Shown here: piece after piece, positions 63,952 to 64,000 of the stretch | Position numbering within the stretch: the first letter of the stretch is position 1 | Layout of the letters: the number at the start of each line of letters is the position of its first letter | Origin: Nitratifractor salsuginis DSM 16511 | Lineage (GTDB): Bacteria; Campylobacterota; Campylobacteria; Campylobacterales; Sulfurovaceae | NCBI RefSeq assembly: GCF_000186245.1 | Contig: NC_014935.1 | Coordinates: forward strand, 1,240,001-1,304,000 | Direction: 5' to 3' | Length of the DNA stretch: 64,000 bases | Made by a program: the position numbers and the translations under genes | Notes under the pieces: model-generated | Seen by the model: only the letters and a program-made list of their open reading frames with translations | Databases searched by the model: none | Told to the model about the DNA's origin: nothing

Positions 63952-64000
63952 AAATGTACCTTAGTGAATTCAATATAATATAATTGGTTTTATAAACTAA

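Overview
The window reads as the chromosome of a Campylobacterota (Epsilonproteobacteria) member of unusually high G+C, most like the Nitratifractor/Sulfurovum group. The clues are a BioV-type pimeloyl-ACP esterase, the gene order tgt - COG3400 protein - aroB - mechanosensitive channel - mtaB - FtsH-like - bioV (recalled as close to the Helicobacter pylori HP0281-HP0287 region), and an oadGAB-pckA cluster. The genus is an inference. The backbone looks G+C-rich; two stretches are visibly AT-rich and look acquired: the HD-domain gene pair (about 9.5-12.1 kb) and the type I restriction-modification locus (about 53.7-64.0 kb). No rRNA, tRNA or CRISPR array was seen.

Layout. 1-8.7 kb holds housekeeping and small accessory genes: the 3' part of hrpB, an MBL-fold hydrolase, a DUF434 protein, a methyltransferase, a flavin reductase, a NYN/LOTUS protein, cysS, msrA and acyP. 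8.8-12.1 kb is a small defence-like patch: a CopG/MazF toxin-antitoxin pair and the AT-rich HD operon. 12.2-29.3 kb is central metabolism around oxaloacetate, malate and citrate (pckA, oadB, oadA, oadG, malic enzyme, L-2-hydroxyglutarate oxidase family, citrate synthase), together with a DEAD-box helicase, uppP, an ABC exporter, serB and metF. 29.3-33.3 kb has a SpoIIAA-like protein divergent from a SulP transporter, then a MntA-HepT pair whose HepT gene is cut by an insertion sequence. 33.4-38.0 kb is an envelope operon with a choloylglycine-hydrolase-like amidase, an outer-membrane protein, a lipoprotein and a Tat-exported amidohydrolase. 38-42.3 kb has a PAS sensor, a DUF389 protein, mogA and an SDR. 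44-53.5 kb is the conserved bioV...tgt block. 53.7-64 kb is hsdR, a proteasome-fold-like gene, a broken hsdS, an Abi_2 gene and hsdM.

Mobile DNA is dense and nested. Four copies of an IS256-like element with a zinc-finger transposase are each flanked by a perfect 8-bp target duplication. Two IS200-type elements sit inside other IS (one in an IS256-like copy, one in an IS481-like element), so empty target sites can be read in the same window. The hsdS gene is split in three by two IS256-like copies, and removing them restores an exact 448-codon frame. All four IS256-like copies place the apparent ATG out of frame with the zinc-finger ORF across an A6 run, which suggests frameshifting or slippage.

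Intergenic spaces carry a second layer of repeats: degenerate 7- and 8-base tandem tracts at about a dozen loci, a four-copy 44-nt hairpin element, and REP-like palindromes. The strongest candidates for something undescribed are the proteasome-like protein embedded in the R-M operon, the AT-rich HD/98-aa operon, and the heptamer repeat family.
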